From: Saccharopolyspora indica
Lineage (GTDB): Bacteria; Actinomycetota; Actinomycetes; Mycobacteriales; Pseudonocardiaceae
DNA length: 64,000 bases
NCBI RefSeq assembly: GCF_027853965.1
Contig: NZ_JAQGLB010000015.1
Coordinates: 1 to 64,000 of the forward strand
Direction of reading: 5' to 3'
Under the pieces are notes generated by a model that saw only the letters and a list, made by a program, of their open reading frames with translations, had not been told where the DNA came from and made no database searches. The translations under genes were made by a program, and so were the position numbers. Shown piece after piece: positions 24,624 through 33,912 of this stretch; the stretch's first letter is position 1; every line of letters begins with the position of its first letter.

Positions 24624-25649
24624 TTGAACGGCAGCACCGCCCGCCGTGTCACGATTCGCGACGTCGCTGAACGGGCCCAGGTCTCGATCAGCACCGTCTC
24701 GCACGCGTTCTCCGGCAGCCGGCCGATCTCCCAGGCGACCCGGGACCGCATCTTCCGCGCAGCCGCCGAACTCGGCTACGACCCGAACCCGAGCGCTCGA
24801 TCACTGCGCACCGGGCGCTCGGGCATCATCGGGCTGATCCTGCGGCCGCGCTTCGCGCTCTGCGGCACCCCGGACCGCGCGGAGACCTTCAACCGGTTGG
24901 TGGGCTCGGTCGCCACCGAGATGCTGCGCCGCAAGGTCGGCCTGATCCACGTGCCCGACCTCAACGACCCGTCGGTGTCCAGCGTGCCGATGGACGGCTG
25001 CATCGTCGCCCACCCCTACGGTGCCGACGAGGTGCTGGCCGAGCTGCTCCGCAGGGGAGTACCGGTGGTCACCATCGAGGAGGACCCGGAACGGCCCGAG
25101 TTCACGTGGACGGTCCGGCTCGACTACACCACCGTGGTCACGGCCCTGCTGGACCACCTCCGCGATCAAGGTGCGGGCAGCGTCGCGCTGCTGACCGGAT
25201 CCGAGGACAACGCGTGGAACCGGCGCACCCGCGAGACGTACCTAGCCTGGTGCGAACGGCACGGCCACGCGGCGCGCGTCGAGCTGCTCAGCGAAGGCCT
25301 CAGCGTCGATGACGCCGCCGCGACGATCCGGCCACTGCTCGCCAGCCCCGAGCGCCCGGACGCCGTGGTTGTCGACACCAGCGACTTCGCCGCGATCACC
25401 GCGGAGATCGCCACGACCCGGGGACTCCGCGTGCCCGAAGACCTCATGATCGCCTCCCTGACCGACACCGAGCATTCGCGGAGCGCGGTCCCCCCGATCA
25501 CCGCGATGGACCTCAACCACGAGCGCCTCGCCGAGAACGCCGTCGAACTCATGCTTTCCAGGCTCGCCGGACTGGAAACACCGCCCGAAGCGGTGGTCAT
25601 CGCGCCCGCCCTCCGCGTGCGCCCCTCGACGCAGCGGTCCGCCGGATAG
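24624..25649 (+). CDS. LacI-family transcriptional regulator
   Basis: A 341-residue regulator starting at TTG 24624 behind AAGGGAG; GTG 24645 is an alternative. The N-terminal HTH reads VTIRDVAERAQVSISTVSHAF, followed by the hinge region and a periplasmic-binding-like sensor domain. It is divergent from the MFS-HyuA-HyuB operon, with a LacI-type palindrome in between, so it most likely represses that operon until the imported substrate or a product binds. The ligand is unknown. Confidence 0.93.
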   Translation: MNGSTARRVTIRDVAERAQVSISTVSHAFSGSRPISQATRDRIFRAAAELGYDPNPSARSLRTGRSGIIGLILRPRFALCGTPDRAETFNRLVGSVATEMLRRKVGLIHVPDLNDPSVSSVPMDGCIVAHPYGADEVLAELLRRGVPVVTIEEDPERPEFTWTVRLDYTTVVTALLDHLRDQGAGSVALLTGSEDNAWNRRTRETYLAWCERHGHAARVELLSEGLSVDDAAATIRPLLASPERPDAVVVDTSDFAAITAEIATTRGLRVPEDLMIASLTDTEHSRSAVPPITAMDLNHERLAENAVELMLSRLAGLETPPEAVVIAPALRVRPSTQRSAG

Positions 25650-25760
25650 CGGTGTTCCCCGCGGCCGCGCTGGTCCTTCTGACCGGGCCGTCGAATCGCA
25701 GATCGTGGAGCCGATCCGCACCACCGCCTTCCTCGACGGCGTCGCGGCCCGGACGCGGTC

Positions 25761-26471
25761 CTAGCCGGAGGTTCCTTCGCTGCGCTGGTGCAGGGAGGCC
25801 ATCTGGGCGTCGAGCCCGGCTGCGGTCTCGGCCGCGGACTTGAGCTCGGCGGCGAAGTGCTCCGGCACCTCGCCGCCGCTCTTGTAGAGCAGCTCGTGCT
25901 CGACGGCGGCCCAGAAGTCCATCGCGATGGTGCGCAGCTGGAGCTCGACGGCGACCAGCTCGGTGCGGTTGGACAGGTGCACGGGCATCTTGATGATCAG
26001 GTGCAGGCTGCGGTAGCCGTTCGGCTTCGGCTCGGCGATGTAGTCCTTGGTCTGCACGATCTCGATCTCGTGCTGGCGGATGACGTCGCGGAGCAGGTAG
26101 ACGTCGGAGATGAACGGGCACACCACGCGCACGCCGGCGATGTCGGTGAGGTTCGCCCTGGCCGACTCGGGGCTGACCGGCAGCCCGCGCCGCGCGAGCT
26201 TGGCCGCGATCGCCTCCGGGCGCTTGATCCGCGAGGTGATGTGCTCGATCGGATCGTGCTCGTGGGCGTAGTCGAACTCCTCGCGCCAGATCCGCAGCTT
26301 GGTCATGAGCTCGTCGACGCCGAACTTGTGCATCATCAGCAGATCACCGGTGCGCCGCATGAACGCCAGCGCGTCGTCGCGATCCGCGTCGCTGAGCTGT
26401 TCGAGAGCGCTGAGCTGCGGGTAGGGCCACTGCCGGGAGCCGCCGCGCGCTGATCTGACCTCGGAACTCAT
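25761..26471 (-). CDS. small alarmone synthetase (RelA/SpoT synthetase domain)
   Basis: A 236-residue single-domain (p)ppGpp synthetase of the RelP/RelQ type. ATG 26471 has GGGAG 5 bp upstream; the earlier GTG at 26483 abuts its site. The synthetase motifs are present: SRIKRPEAIAAK, the LTDIAGVRVVC strand, KPNGYRSLHL and ELQLRTIAMDFWA. There is no hydrolase, TGS or ACT domain, so it can make but not degrade the alarmone. It is flanked by unrelated genes and looks monocistronic. Confidence 0.92.
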   Translation of the reverse strand: MSSEVRSARGGSRQWPYPQLSALEQLSDADRDDALAFMRRTGDLLMMHKFGVDELMTKLRIWREEFDYAHEHDPIEHITSRIKRPEAIAAKLARRGLPVSPESARANLTDIAGVRVVCPFISDVYLLRDVIRQHEIEIVQTKDYIAEPKPNGYRSLHLIIKMPVHLSNRTELVAVELQLRTIAMDFWAAVEHELLYKSGGEVPEHFAAELKSAAETAAGLDAQMASLHQRSEGTSG

Positions 26472-26607
26472 CGACGCTCCCACTCCTCCCGGTCCGCTCG
26501 ACTCCAGACTAGGCCGAACGGACCTGCGCTCCGACTCAGGGTGCGGCCGGAACCCGTGGGCGGGGCCCGCCCGGGCAGGCCGGGTGCGGGTGCCCGGCGA
26601 CCGCGGA

Positions 26608-26644
26608 CCGGAGCCGTCGCCGGTGGTCGCGGCGACGGCTCCGG
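26608..26644 (-). terminator. strong hairpin terminator after glnQ-type gene
   Basis: A perfect 14-bp stem (26608-26621 pairing with 26631-26644, core CCGGAGCCGTCGCC) closes a 9-base loop, starting 5 bases beyond the stop at 26649 on the minus strand. There is no T-run. Position and symmetry fit the end of the amino-acid transport operon. Confidence 0.75.
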
Positions 26645-26648
26645 CCGG

Positions 26649-27380
26649 TCAGAGGACCTTGTCCAGGAAGGTGCGGATGCGGGGGTGGGTGTTGCCGTCG
26701 GCGAAGAACTCGTCCGGTGGGAGGTCGGCGACGATGCGCCCGCCGTCGACGAAGACGACGCGGTCGGCGACCTTGCGGGCGAAGCCCATCTCGTGCGTGA
26801 CGACGACCATGGTCATGCCGTCCTCGGCGAGCTCGGACATGATGTCGAGCACGTCCTGGACGACCTCGGGGTCCAGCGCGGAGGTCGGTTCGTCGAAGAG
26901 CATCAGCTTCGGGTCCATCGCGGCGGCGCGGACGATCGCAACGCGCTGCTTCTGCCCGCCGGACAGCCGGTTCGGATAGGCCTCGGCGCGTTCGAGCATG
27001 CCGACGCGCTCCAGCAGGTCGCGCGCCTTCGCCTCGGCCTCGGACTTCGACCTCTTGAGCACGTTCACCTGCGGCAGCACGACGTTGCGCAGCGCGGTCA
27101 TGTTCGGGAACAGGTTGAAGTGCTGGAACACCATGCCCATCCGGGACCGCAGCCGGTCGAGGTCGACACCGCTGCCGGTCAGCTCCTCGCCGTCGAAGCG
27201 CACGCTGCCGGAGGTCGGGGTCTCCAGCAGGTTGAGGCAGCGCAGGAAGGTGGACTTGCCGCCGCCGCTGGGGCCGATCACGGCGACCACCTGGCCGGGT
27301 TCGACGGTGAAGTCGATCCCGCGCAGCACCTCGACGTCGCCGTAGCTCTTGGTCAGGTCCTTGACTTCGAGTAGTGCCAT
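26649..27380 (-). CDS. glnQ: polar amino-acid ABC transporter ATPase (GlnQ type)
   Basis: A 243-residue ATPase with Walker [11 protein letters not shown]-loop [13 protein letters not shown], signature [11 protein letters not shown], Walker [14 protein letters not shown] and switch His in VVTHEMGF. These match the GlnQ/HisP group that drives glutamine, glutamate or histidine uptake. Its ATG shares one base with the stop of the upstream binding-protein/permease gene (TGATG), so the two are translationally coupled. It ends the operon, followed at once by a 14-bp hairpin. Confidence 0.94.
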   Translation of the reverse strand: MALLEVKDLTKSYGDVEVLRGIDFTVEPGQVVAVIGPSGGGKSTFLRCLNLLETPTSGSVRFDGEELTGSGVDLDRLRSRMGMVFQHFNLFPNMTALRNVVLPQVNVLKRSKSEAEAKARDLLERVGMLERAEAYPNRLSGGQKQRVAIVRAAAMDPKLMLFDEPTSALDPEVVQDVLDIMSELAEDGMTMVVVTHEMGFARKVADRVVFVDGGRIVADLPPDEFFADGNTHPRIRTFLDKVL

Positions 27381-28876
27381 CAGATGTACACCGCCATCTT
27401 CTTCTCGATGGTGCTCGTCGCGAAACCGATGAGGTTGGTGATCAGGTAGTAGAGCAGGCCGATGAACAGGTAGACCGTCAGCGCGTCGAACGTGCGGGAG
27501 ATGATGGTCTGCCCGACCAGGAAGAGCTCGTGGATGGTCACGAAGGACACCAGCGCCGAGTTCTTCGTCATCGAGACGAACTCGTTGCCCAGCGGCGGGA
27601 GCATGCGCAGGAACGCCTGCGGGATGACCACGTGGCGCATGGCCGCGGCGTGCGACATCCCGCACGATCGCGACGCCTCCAGCTGACCGCGATCGACGGA
27701 CTGCACGGCACCGCGGAAGATCTCGGTCACGTACGAACCGCTGTAGAGCCCGAGGGCGATGATTCCGGCCGCCATCGGGGGAAGTTGCAGACCGAGCTGG
27801 GGGAGTCCGAAGTAGATGAAGAACAGCTGGACCACGAACGGCGTGCCGCGGATCACCGAGACGTAGGCGGTGCCCAGCCACCTGAGCGGTGCGATCCGGC
27901 TGAGCTTGGCGAAGCCGCCGATGGTGCCGAGCAGCAGGCTCAGCACCAGTGCGCTGAGGATGACCTGGAGGCTGACGAGCAGACCCTGCCAGATCTGCCC
28001 CGAGGACTCGACGATGGTGGCGACGTTGAACAGGGGACGGTCGGCGGGCTTGGCCGCGGTGGCCTCCGCACCGAACCACTTGTCGGTGGTCTGCTGGTAC
28101 GAGCCGTCCTCGTGCATCTGCTTGAGCGCGGCGTTGAACGCGTTCCGCAGCTCCGCATCGGCCTTCTGGAAGGCGTAGCCGTAGTTCTCCTCGGTCAAGC
28201 GGTCACCGACCTGCTTGAGGCCGCCCTGCTGGGCGATGAAGTACTTCCCGCCAGGAGCACCGGTCACGACGGCGTCGGCCTGTCCCAGCCGCGCCGAGGA
28301 GAACATCTGCTCGTTGGTCTGCACGGTGATCAGCTGGGCGGCGGGTTGGTGCTGCTTGAGCCACTCGACGGACTTCGTGCCCACTTGGACGGCGACCCGC
28401 TTGCCCGCCAGGTCGTCGAGCGAGGAGATCGAGTCGTCCTCCTCGTCGACGAAGATGGCGAGGCCGCCGGGGTAGTAGACGTCGGTGAAGTCAACGGCTT
28501 TGGCGCGTTCGGCGCTGATGTAGATCGCCGAGGCGCCCACGTCGATCTGGTCGGCCTGCAACGCGGGAACGATGTTGCCGAACGGCATCTGGACGAACTC
28601 GACGTTCTTGATCCCGGTCCGCGCGGCCAGCGCCCGGACCAGGTCGACGTCGAAACCGAGCTGATCTCCCGCGGCGTCGGTGAACTCGAACGGCGGGAAG
28701 GTGGCGTCGGTGCCGACCCGCAGCGCGAGCTGACCGGACCGCAGCGCTGCGAGCTTGTCGGAGGGGGGAGGTTCTTGCGCGGTCGCCGCGTTCGCGGGCG
28801 CGAGCACGAGCAGGCAGGCGGCCAGACCGGCGAGGAGCGCGGTCGTCAGCCGCCTCCGGATCCGCTGACGGGGCAT
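27380..28876 (-). CDS. fused amino-acid binding protein and ABC permease
   Basis: A 498-residue fusion. Residues 1-33 are a signal peptide; about 45-270 form a family-3 solute-binding domain ([25 protein letters not shown]); and about 285-498 form a GlnP/HisM-type permease with the EAA loop [22 protein letters not shown]. Fusing the binding protein to the permease fixes one or two sensors per transporter, as in GlnPQ of lactococci. It lies between the formimidoylglutamase and GlnQ genes, so histidine, glutamate or formimidoylglutamate are plausible substrates. Confidence 0.93.
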   Translation of the reverse strand: MPRQRIRRRLTTALLAGLAACLLVLAPANAATAQEPPPSDKLAALRSGQLALRVGTDATFPPFEFTDAAGDQLGFDVDLVRALAARTGIKNVEFVQMPFGNIVPALQADQIDVGASAIYISAERAKAVDFTDVYYPGGLAIFVDEEDDSISSLDDLAGKRVAVQVGTKSVEWLKQHQPAAQLITVQTNEQMFSSARLGQADAVVTGAPGGKYFIAQQGGLKQVGDRLTEENYGYAFQKADAELRNAFNAALKQMHEDGSYQQTTDKWFGAEATAAKPADRPLFNVATIVESSGQIWQGLLVSLQVILSALVLSLLLGTIGGFAKLSRIAPLRWLGTAYVSVIRGTPFVVQLFFIYFGLPQLGLQLPPMAAGIIALGLYSGSYVTEIFRGAVQSVDRGQLEASRSCGMSHAAAMRHVVIPQAFLRMLPPLGNEFVSMTKNSALVSFVTIHELFLVGQTIISRTFDALTVYLFIGLLYYLITNLIGFATSTIEKKMAVYI

Positions 28877-28877
28877 C

Positions 28878-29828
28878 TCAGCGTCCTTCCAGGACAGATC
28901 GGTCGGCAGCGCTCGTCGCGATCGTGTGCACGAGGCGGGCCGCGACCCGAGCGGTGCGGTTGTCGATGTCGTAGGTGGGGTTCAGCTCGGTGATGTCGGC
29001 CAGGACGAGCTTCGGGTCGTTGCCGACCAGCCGGCACACCTCGATGACGACACCGGCGGGTACGCCGAGGGTCGAGGGGGCGCTGACTCCGGGCGCCTGC
29101 GCGGCGGGGAGCACGTCGAGATCGATCGACAGGTACAGCGCGTCGACGTCCGCGGTGAAGGCCCGGACGAATTCCACGACGTCCTCGACGTGCCGTTCCT
29201 GGCAGTCGAGGTCCGGCAGGTGGCGGACGCCGAGCTCGGCCGCCGTGGTGAACAGCGCGGCGGTGTTGCTCGGCTGGCTGATTCCGACGACCGCGTAGGT
29301 GAAGTCGGCGCCGCGCTCGGCCTCCCCGGCGGCGATCTGCCGGAACGGGGTGCCGGACGTCGCGCGATCGGCTTGCCGGAGGTCGAAGTGCGCATCGAGG
29401 TTGAGCACGCCCAGGCGCCGCCCCTCCAGCAGGCCGCTGCGCGCGAGCCCGAGGTAGGAACCGTAGGCCGTTTCGTGCCCACCGCCGAGCACGAACGGGA
29501 GGTTCCCGGCGCCCAGCTGCGCCGCGACAGCTTCGGCGAGGCCGTCCTGCGCCGCTTCGAGGGCATCACCGGCGACCGCGACGTCGCCGGCGTCGTGCAC
29601 GACGACCTCCGGCTGGATCGCGAAGGAACCCAGCGCAGCGCGGATCGCGCCCGGGCCTGCTTGCGCCCCCGGCCGGCCACCGTTGCGGCGGACTCCGATG
29701 TCGCTGGGAAAGCCGATCAGCGAAACCCCGGTGGCGCCGGGTGATTCGTTGATCGCGCTGTGCCACCTGCGATGTTCTGGTCCGGGTCCGTCAATGCGCC
29801 CGGTCCACTCGGGAGCGGATGTGCTCAC
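28878..29828 (-). CDS. hutG: formimidoylglutamase-like ureohydrolase
   Basis: A 316-residue arginase-fold hydrolase with all six manganese ligands visible: His118 in GGGHE, Asp145/His147/Asp149 in NLDAHFD, and Asp236/Asp238 in SIDLD. The segment VLPAAQAPGVSAP favours HutG (N-formimidoyl-L-glutamate to glutamate and formamide) over arginase or agmatinase. No hutU, hutH or hutI gene is in the window, so a distinct substrate is possible. Its GTG start overlaps the IclR stop as GTGA, and the transporter genes follow 2 bp downstream, so regulator, enzyme and importer are one transcript. Confidence 0.87.
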   Translation of the reverse strand: MSTSAPEWTGRIDGPGPEHRRWHSAINESPGATGVSLIGFPSDIGVRRNGGRPGAQAGPGAIRAALGSFAIQPEVVVHDAGDVAVAGDALEAAQDGLAEAVAAQLGAGNLPFVLGGGHETAYGSYLGLARSGLLEGRRLGVLNLDAHFDLRQADRATSGTPFRQIAAGEAERGADFTYAVVGISQPSNTAALFTTAAELGVRHLPDLDCQERHVEDVVEFVRAFTADVDALYLSIDLDVLPAAQAPGVSAPSTLGVPAGVVIEVCRLVGNDPKLVLADITELNPTYDIDNRTARVAARLVHTIATSAADRSVLEGR

Positions 29829-30568
29829 GTGTGCGCCTCCAGTCTGCTGATGTCCTGCGCTGCGGCGTGGGTGAGCGTGATGAGGGATTCACGCCGCGCT
29901 CGGACGCGGAAATCGGGGGCCATCGTGCTGACCACGCCGACGAGGTCGCGGTTGCGGCCCAGCACGGGCACGCTCACACCCCACACGCCTGGATCGACCT
30001 GGCCGACGCTCACCGCGAAGCCCTGGTCCCGCACGCGTCGCAGGTCGCTGTCCAACTTCTCGGCCTGCGCGGTGGTCAGCCCGTGCGCCGCGGCGGCCCG
30101 CGCGACCCGGTCCCCGGGCAGGTGCGCCAGCAGGGCTTGGGCGCTCGCGCCGAAGGTGAGCGGCTTGCTCAGGCCGGGCGAGAAGCTGCACCGGATGACC
30201 CGCGTTCCCTCAGCGGCTTCGATGCAGAGCACGTCGTTGTCGCGGGCGATGAGGAACGCGGCGAGTTCGTCGGTGTCGCTCGCCAGCCGCCGGAGGCGGG
30301 CCCGCACCCCGCCCTGGTTGAGCACTTCCCGCCGGTAGTTCTCGGCCATCTGCACCGTCAGCGATCCAGCGCAGTAGCGGCCGCGCGTGCGTCCCTGGTG
30401 CACCAGGCCGATTTCGACGAAGGCCGTCAGGTGCCGGTACACGGCGCTCGGGGGAATGCCGGTGCTGGCGGAGATCTCCTCCGCCGTCGCGCTCTCCTGC
30501 TCGGCGAACACCGCCAGGATCCGCGCTGCCCGCCCACCGGCTCTCCGGTTCGTTTCCGCGCTGGTCAC
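29825..30568 (-). CDS. IclR-family transcriptional regulator
   Basis: A 247-residue regulator. The N-terminal winged helix reads ATAEEISASTGIPPSAVYRHL, and the C-terminal effector domain carries the VIRCSFSPGLSKPLTFGAS and GVVSTMAPDFR segments. It is first in the operon with the formimidoylglutamase and amino-acid transporter genes, so it probably controls their expression and its own. A 17-bp palindrome of the IclR operator type lies 55 bp upstream of its start. Confidence 0.93.
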   Translation of the reverse strand: MTSAETNRRAGGRAARILAVFAEQESATAEEISASTGIPPSAVYRHLTAFVEIGLVHQGRTRGRYCAGSLTVQMAENYRREVLNQGGVRARLRRLASDTDELAAFLIARDNDVLCIEAAEGTRVIRCSFSPGLSKPLTFGASAQALLAHLPGDRVARAAAAHGLTTAQAEKLDSDLRRVRDQGFAVSVGQVDPGVWGVSVPVLGRNRDLVGVVSTMAPDFRVRARRESLITLTHAAAQDISRLEAHT

Positions 30569-30622
30569 GGCGGGGACAGTACGTCGGCGACGTGCGGCTG
30601 CCCAGTCCGTTCTCCCAGTGAA

Positions 30623-30639
30623 TGGGAATGTAATTCCCA
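30623..30639. promoter_or_regulatory. IclR-type operator palindrome
   Basis: TGGGAAT-GTA-ATTCCCA is a perfect inverted repeat closely resembling the TGGAAAT-N-ATTTCCA pattern known for IclR sites. It is flanked by direct copies of CCCAGTG and sits 55 bp before the IclR gene, fitting autoregulation of the whole operon. Confidence 0.75.
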
Positions 30640-30834
30640 GTGTTCGGGCGGATGCGGAGAGAAGCGGTCGATGGTGGCGAAGCGAGCTGGCCGACGGTGC
30701 CGACTCGACTACGGACGGCAGCGCTCTCGGGACTCATCCGCTGGCCACAGTGGACGCATCCGGGCCGGTGGTTGCGACAGGACTGGGACGCGACGTGGAC
30801 GGTGCTTCGACATGGGGGCGCCAAAGTCGGCTCC

Positions 30835-32037
30835 ATGACGCAGGTTCAGCCGATCAAGGCCACTGGGGTGAGCGGGGCGCATCTGCCCGCGCTGGACGGG
30901 TTGCGGGGGATCTCGATCCTCGGGGTGCTGTTGTTCCACACCGGCCACCTGTCCGGTGGTTTCCTCGGGGTGGACCTGTTCTTCGCGCTGTCCGGCTACC
31001 TCATCACCGGTCTGCTGCTGCGGGAGATCGCGACGACCGGTGCGGTGTCGCTGGTCGCCTTCTGGGGACGGCGGATCCGCCGGTTGCTGCCTGCGCTGGT
31101 GGTGGTGCTGGTGGTGGTCACGGTGCTCGTGTGGGCGGTGGGCCCGCCGGACGTGGTGCGGACGACGCTCTCGGACGGCCCGTGGGTGCAGTTGAACCTG
31201 ATCAACTGGCACTTGCTCGCGGAGTCGGCCGGCTACTGGGACCGGTTCGGGCCCGGCCGGGTCTTCGAGCACCTGTGGAGCATCGCGGTCGAGGAGCAGT
31301 TCTACCTGCTCTGGCCGGTGCTGGTGCTGGCCGTCGCCAGGCGCGGGCGGGTCGGCCGCCGGGTCGCGGTGGCCGCGGCCTCGATCTCCGCCGTCTCGCT
31401 GGTGCTGATGGTCGTGCTCGCCGACCCGGCTGATCCGACCCGCGTCTACACCGGCACCGACACCAGGGCGTTCTCCTTGCTGCTGGGCGCCTTGGTCGCC
31501 ACCCCACCGGTGCAAGCCGCGCTGGCCCGCGCGGTCGGTCGATCAGCGGGCGTCGTGATGGCGCTGCTGCTGATCGTGATCGGTGCGATGTGGTTCCTCG
31601 CCGACGGGGTGGATTCGCCGTGGCTGTTCACCGGTGGGATCTTCGCGCACTCGCTGGCCGCCGCACTGCTGATCAGGCTGTGCGCGCAGGCACCGCACGC
31701 GCTGGTCGGCAAAGCGCTCGCCTGGCGGCCGCTGCGCTGGCTCGGGCTGATCTCCTACAGCCTCTACCTGTGGCACTGGCCCGTCATCGTGCTGCTCCGA
31801 CCGCAGTTGGCCGGACTCGGAGCGTGGGCGCAGACGGTGCTGGTGTGCGCGGTGTCGATCGGCTTGGCCGCGCTGTCGAAGCACCTGGTCGAGGACCCGG
31901 TCCGGTTCCGCGCCAGGTGGGCCCGGGGGCGGAGCGGCTTGCTCGTGTTCGCAGCGGTCATGACCGGCCTCGCCGCGCTGTGGCTGGCGCTGCCCGCACC
32001 GGCTCCGGCCACCATCGACATCACGGAGCTGGGCTGA
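30835..32037 (+). CDS. OafA/YrhL-type membrane acyltransferase
   Basis: A 400-residue, roughly 10-span acyltransferase-3 protein starting at ATG 30835. The family signature is LDGLRGISILGVLLFHTGH near residue 20, followed by GVDLFFALSGYLITGLLL and the RRIRRLLPAL loop. It ends after the last span and lacks the C-terminal SGNH domain that many homologues carry. A separate SGNH-type lipoprotein is encoded at 34696-35439, so the two could act as a split pair that moves acetyl groups onto a cell-surface glycan. Its stop overlaps the convergent lipoprotein gene by 17 bp. Confidence 0.92.
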   Translation: MTQVQPIKATGVSGAHLPALDGLRGISILGVLLFHTGHLSGGFLGVDLFFALSGYLITGLLLREIATTGAVSLVAFWGRRIRRLLPALVVVLVVVTVLVWAVGPPDVVRTTLSDGPWVQLNLINWHLLAESAGYWDRFGPGRVFEHLWSIAVEEQFYLLWPVLVLAVARRGRVGRRVAVAAASISAVSLVLMVVLADPADPTRVYTGTDTRAFSLLLGALVATPPVQAALARAVGRSAGVVMALLLIVIGAMWFLADGVDSPWLFTGGIFAHSLAAALLIRLCAQAPHALVGKALAWRPLRWLGLISYSLYLWHWPVIVLLRPQLAGLGAWAQTVLVCAVSIGLAALSKHLVEDPVRFRARWARGRSGLLVFAAVMTGLAALWLALPAPAPATIDITELG

Positions 32038-32503
32038 TCAGCGGGCAGGTCCGCCGCTCGTCGGACTCCGGGGTGGGCTGGACGAAGCGGACCTGCACCG
32101 TCGTGCTCCTCGGCCCGCCGCTCTGCACGTGGACGCCCAGCGCCGTGCACACGAGCTGGTCGATGCCCCGCGGAGTCACCTCGTCGATCGTCAACGGCAC
32201 GCCGAGCTGGATCACGCCCGGCGTGGTGACCACCTGGACCCGCGTCACCCCGGTCGTCGCGATCTCGGTGTGCAGGTCCGATCCGCCGGGTCCCACCAGC
32301 AGCAGCGACATGGCCTCGGAGATCGTGCCCAGCCGTTCGGTGCGCCGCAGGTCCGGGCGGAGCTCGCCCCGCGAATCGACGAAGTACAGCGTCACCCCGG
32401 GTGCCACCCCTGTCGGGGCTTGCCCGCCGGTGGTGACCTCGGAGGGCTGGACGCCGCAGCCCGCGAGCAGCAAGACCGCTGCTGCCAACCAGATCCGCTT
32501 CAC
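32021..32503 (-). CDS. GerMN-like lipoprotein, mini-LpqB
   Basis: A 160-residue exported lipoprotein with a signal peptide and lipobox LLAGC at Cys16. The rest is one GerMN-like domain (VTLYFVDSRGEL, ISEAMSLLLVGP, VPLTIDEVTP). The ATG overlaps the kinase stop as ATGA. Order and coupling (regulator, kinase, GerMN lipoprotein) match mtrA-mtrB-lpqB, but LpqB is far longer and has a beta-propeller that is absent here. It probably modulates the kinase from the outer face of the membrane. Confidence 0.85.
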   Translation of the reverse strand: MKRIWLAAAVLLLAGCGVQPSEVTTGGQAPTGVAPGVTLYFVDSRGELRPDLRRTERLGTISEAMSLLLVGPGGSDLHTEIATTGVTRVQVVTTPGVIQLGVPLTIDEVTPRGIDQLVCTALGVHVQSGGPRSTTVQVRFVQPTPESDERRTCPLISPAP

Positions 32504-33912
32504 AGCTCCTCCAGGTCGCGCGGCAGTCGCAGCACGAACCGCGCACCGCCACCGTCGGCGTTGGCCGCGCTGAGATCGCCGCCGTGCAGGCGGGCGTTCT
32601 CCAGCGCGATCGCCAGTCCGAGCCCGCTGCCCGGCGTGCGGGTGCGCGCGGCGTCGGCCTTGTAGAAGCGGTCGAACACGTGCGGCAACGCGCTTTCGGG
32701 CAGCCCCGGCCCGGCGTCGGTGACCTCGATCCGCACCTGCTCGGGGGACGCCGAGATGCGCACGTGCACCGGCGGTTCACCGTGCCGCAGCGCGTTTCCG
32801 ACCAGGTTGGCCACGACGACGTCCAGCCGCCGCCGGTCCACCCGCAGCAGGAGCTCCTCGGGCGCCACCAGGTCGACCTGCTCCAGCCAGCCGCGGGCGC
32901 GCAGGCAGTCCCGCACGGCGCCGACCACGTCGACCTCCTCCACCCGCAGGTGCGCGGTTCCGGCGTCGAAGCGGGAGACCTCCATCAGGTCCTCCACGAG
33001 CTGGACCAGCCGGTGCGTTTCGGTGATCGCCAGCTGAGCGGACTCCCGGGCGTCGGCGTCCATCCCGCCGGTGGTCGTCGCCAGCACCTCCACCACCGCT
33101 GTCAGCGTGGTCAACGGGGTGCGCAGCTCGTGCGAGACGTCGGCGGCGAACCTCTTGGCGTCGGCCTGCATGCGCTGCATCGCCGCCATCGACGTCTGCA
33201 CCGACTCGGCCATCTCGTTGATGGTGACGGTGAGCTCGGCCAGCTCGTCGGCGCCCTGGGGCGAGGTCCGCGCATCGAGCTCGCCGTCGGCCAGCCGGCG
33301 TGCGGTGTCGCGGAGCTCGCGCACCGGGCGCAGCACGCTGCCCGCCGCCAGCACCGCCAGCAGCACCGCCAGCGGCAGCGCCAGCGCTGCGGTGATGACC
33401 GCCTGCCGGGCGAGGGCGTCGATCTGCCGGTCGACGTCGGTGAGGTCGCGAGCGGTGTAGACCTCGATGCCCGACGGGGTGCGCGCCCCATCGGCAGCGG
33501 TGATCACGATCGGCGTGCCGACCAGCAGCCACGGCCTGCCCTCGGCGGTGATCCGCTGCGTGACCAGCCGGTTCTGGACGCGTACCGCGGTGCGCAGCGC
33601 ATCGGTGACCAGCTCGGGTCCGGCACCGTCGGCGGACCGCAGGTCCTGGTAGGTCACCAGCGCGTTCGCGCCGACGGCCGCGCGCAGCCGGTCCAGCGCG
33701 CCCTGGTCCGGCGGATAGGTCAGCTGGGGCGCGATCGGAGCGATCTGGCCGACGACGGCCTCGGTGAGCCGCTGCTCGGTGGAGGTGACCAGCGCGGTGC
33801 TCGCCGATCCGGCGCTGGACCAGGCCGCCGCGGCGGCACCGAGCACGGTCACCAGCGCGAAGGCGGCCAGCAGCCGGGCGCGCAGCCCGCGCGGCCACAG
33901 CCGCCGGGTCAC
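32500..33912 (-). CDS. HAMP-containing sensor histidine kinase
   Basis: A 470-residue transmembrane kinase. One span lies near residues 10-30, an extracellular domain of about 130 residues follows, and a second span lies near 170-190. HAMP, the HisKA box with the phospho-acceptor in FAADVSHELRTPLTTL, and a HATPase with NLVGNALRHGEP and GSGLGLAIALENARLHGG complete it. It is coupled on both sides: its ATG overlaps the response-regulator stop and its stop overlaps the lipoprotein start. The general design is that of MtrB/CseC envelope-stress kinases. Confidence 0.93.
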   Translation of the reverse strand: MTRRLWPRGLRARLLAAFALVTVLGAAAAAWSSAGSASTALVTSTEQRLTEAVVGQIAPIAPQLTYPPDQGALDRLRAAVGANALVTYQDLRSADGAGPELVTDALRTAVRVQNRLVTQRITAEGRPWLLVGTPIVITAADGARTPSGIEVYTARDLTDVDRQIDALARQAVITAALALPLAVLLAVLAAGSVLRPVRELRDTARRLADGELDARTSPQGADELAELTVTINEMAESVQTSMAAMQRMQADAKRFAADVSHELRTPLTTLTAVVEVLATTTGGMDADARESAQLAITETHRLVQLVEDLMEVSRFDAGTAHLRVEEVDVVGAVRDCLRARGWLEQVDLVAPEELLLRVDRRRLDVVVANLVGNALRHGEPPVHVRISASPEQVRIEVTDAGPGLPESALPHVFDRFYKADAARTRTPGSGLGLAIALENARLHGGDLSAANADGGGARFVLRLPRDLEEL

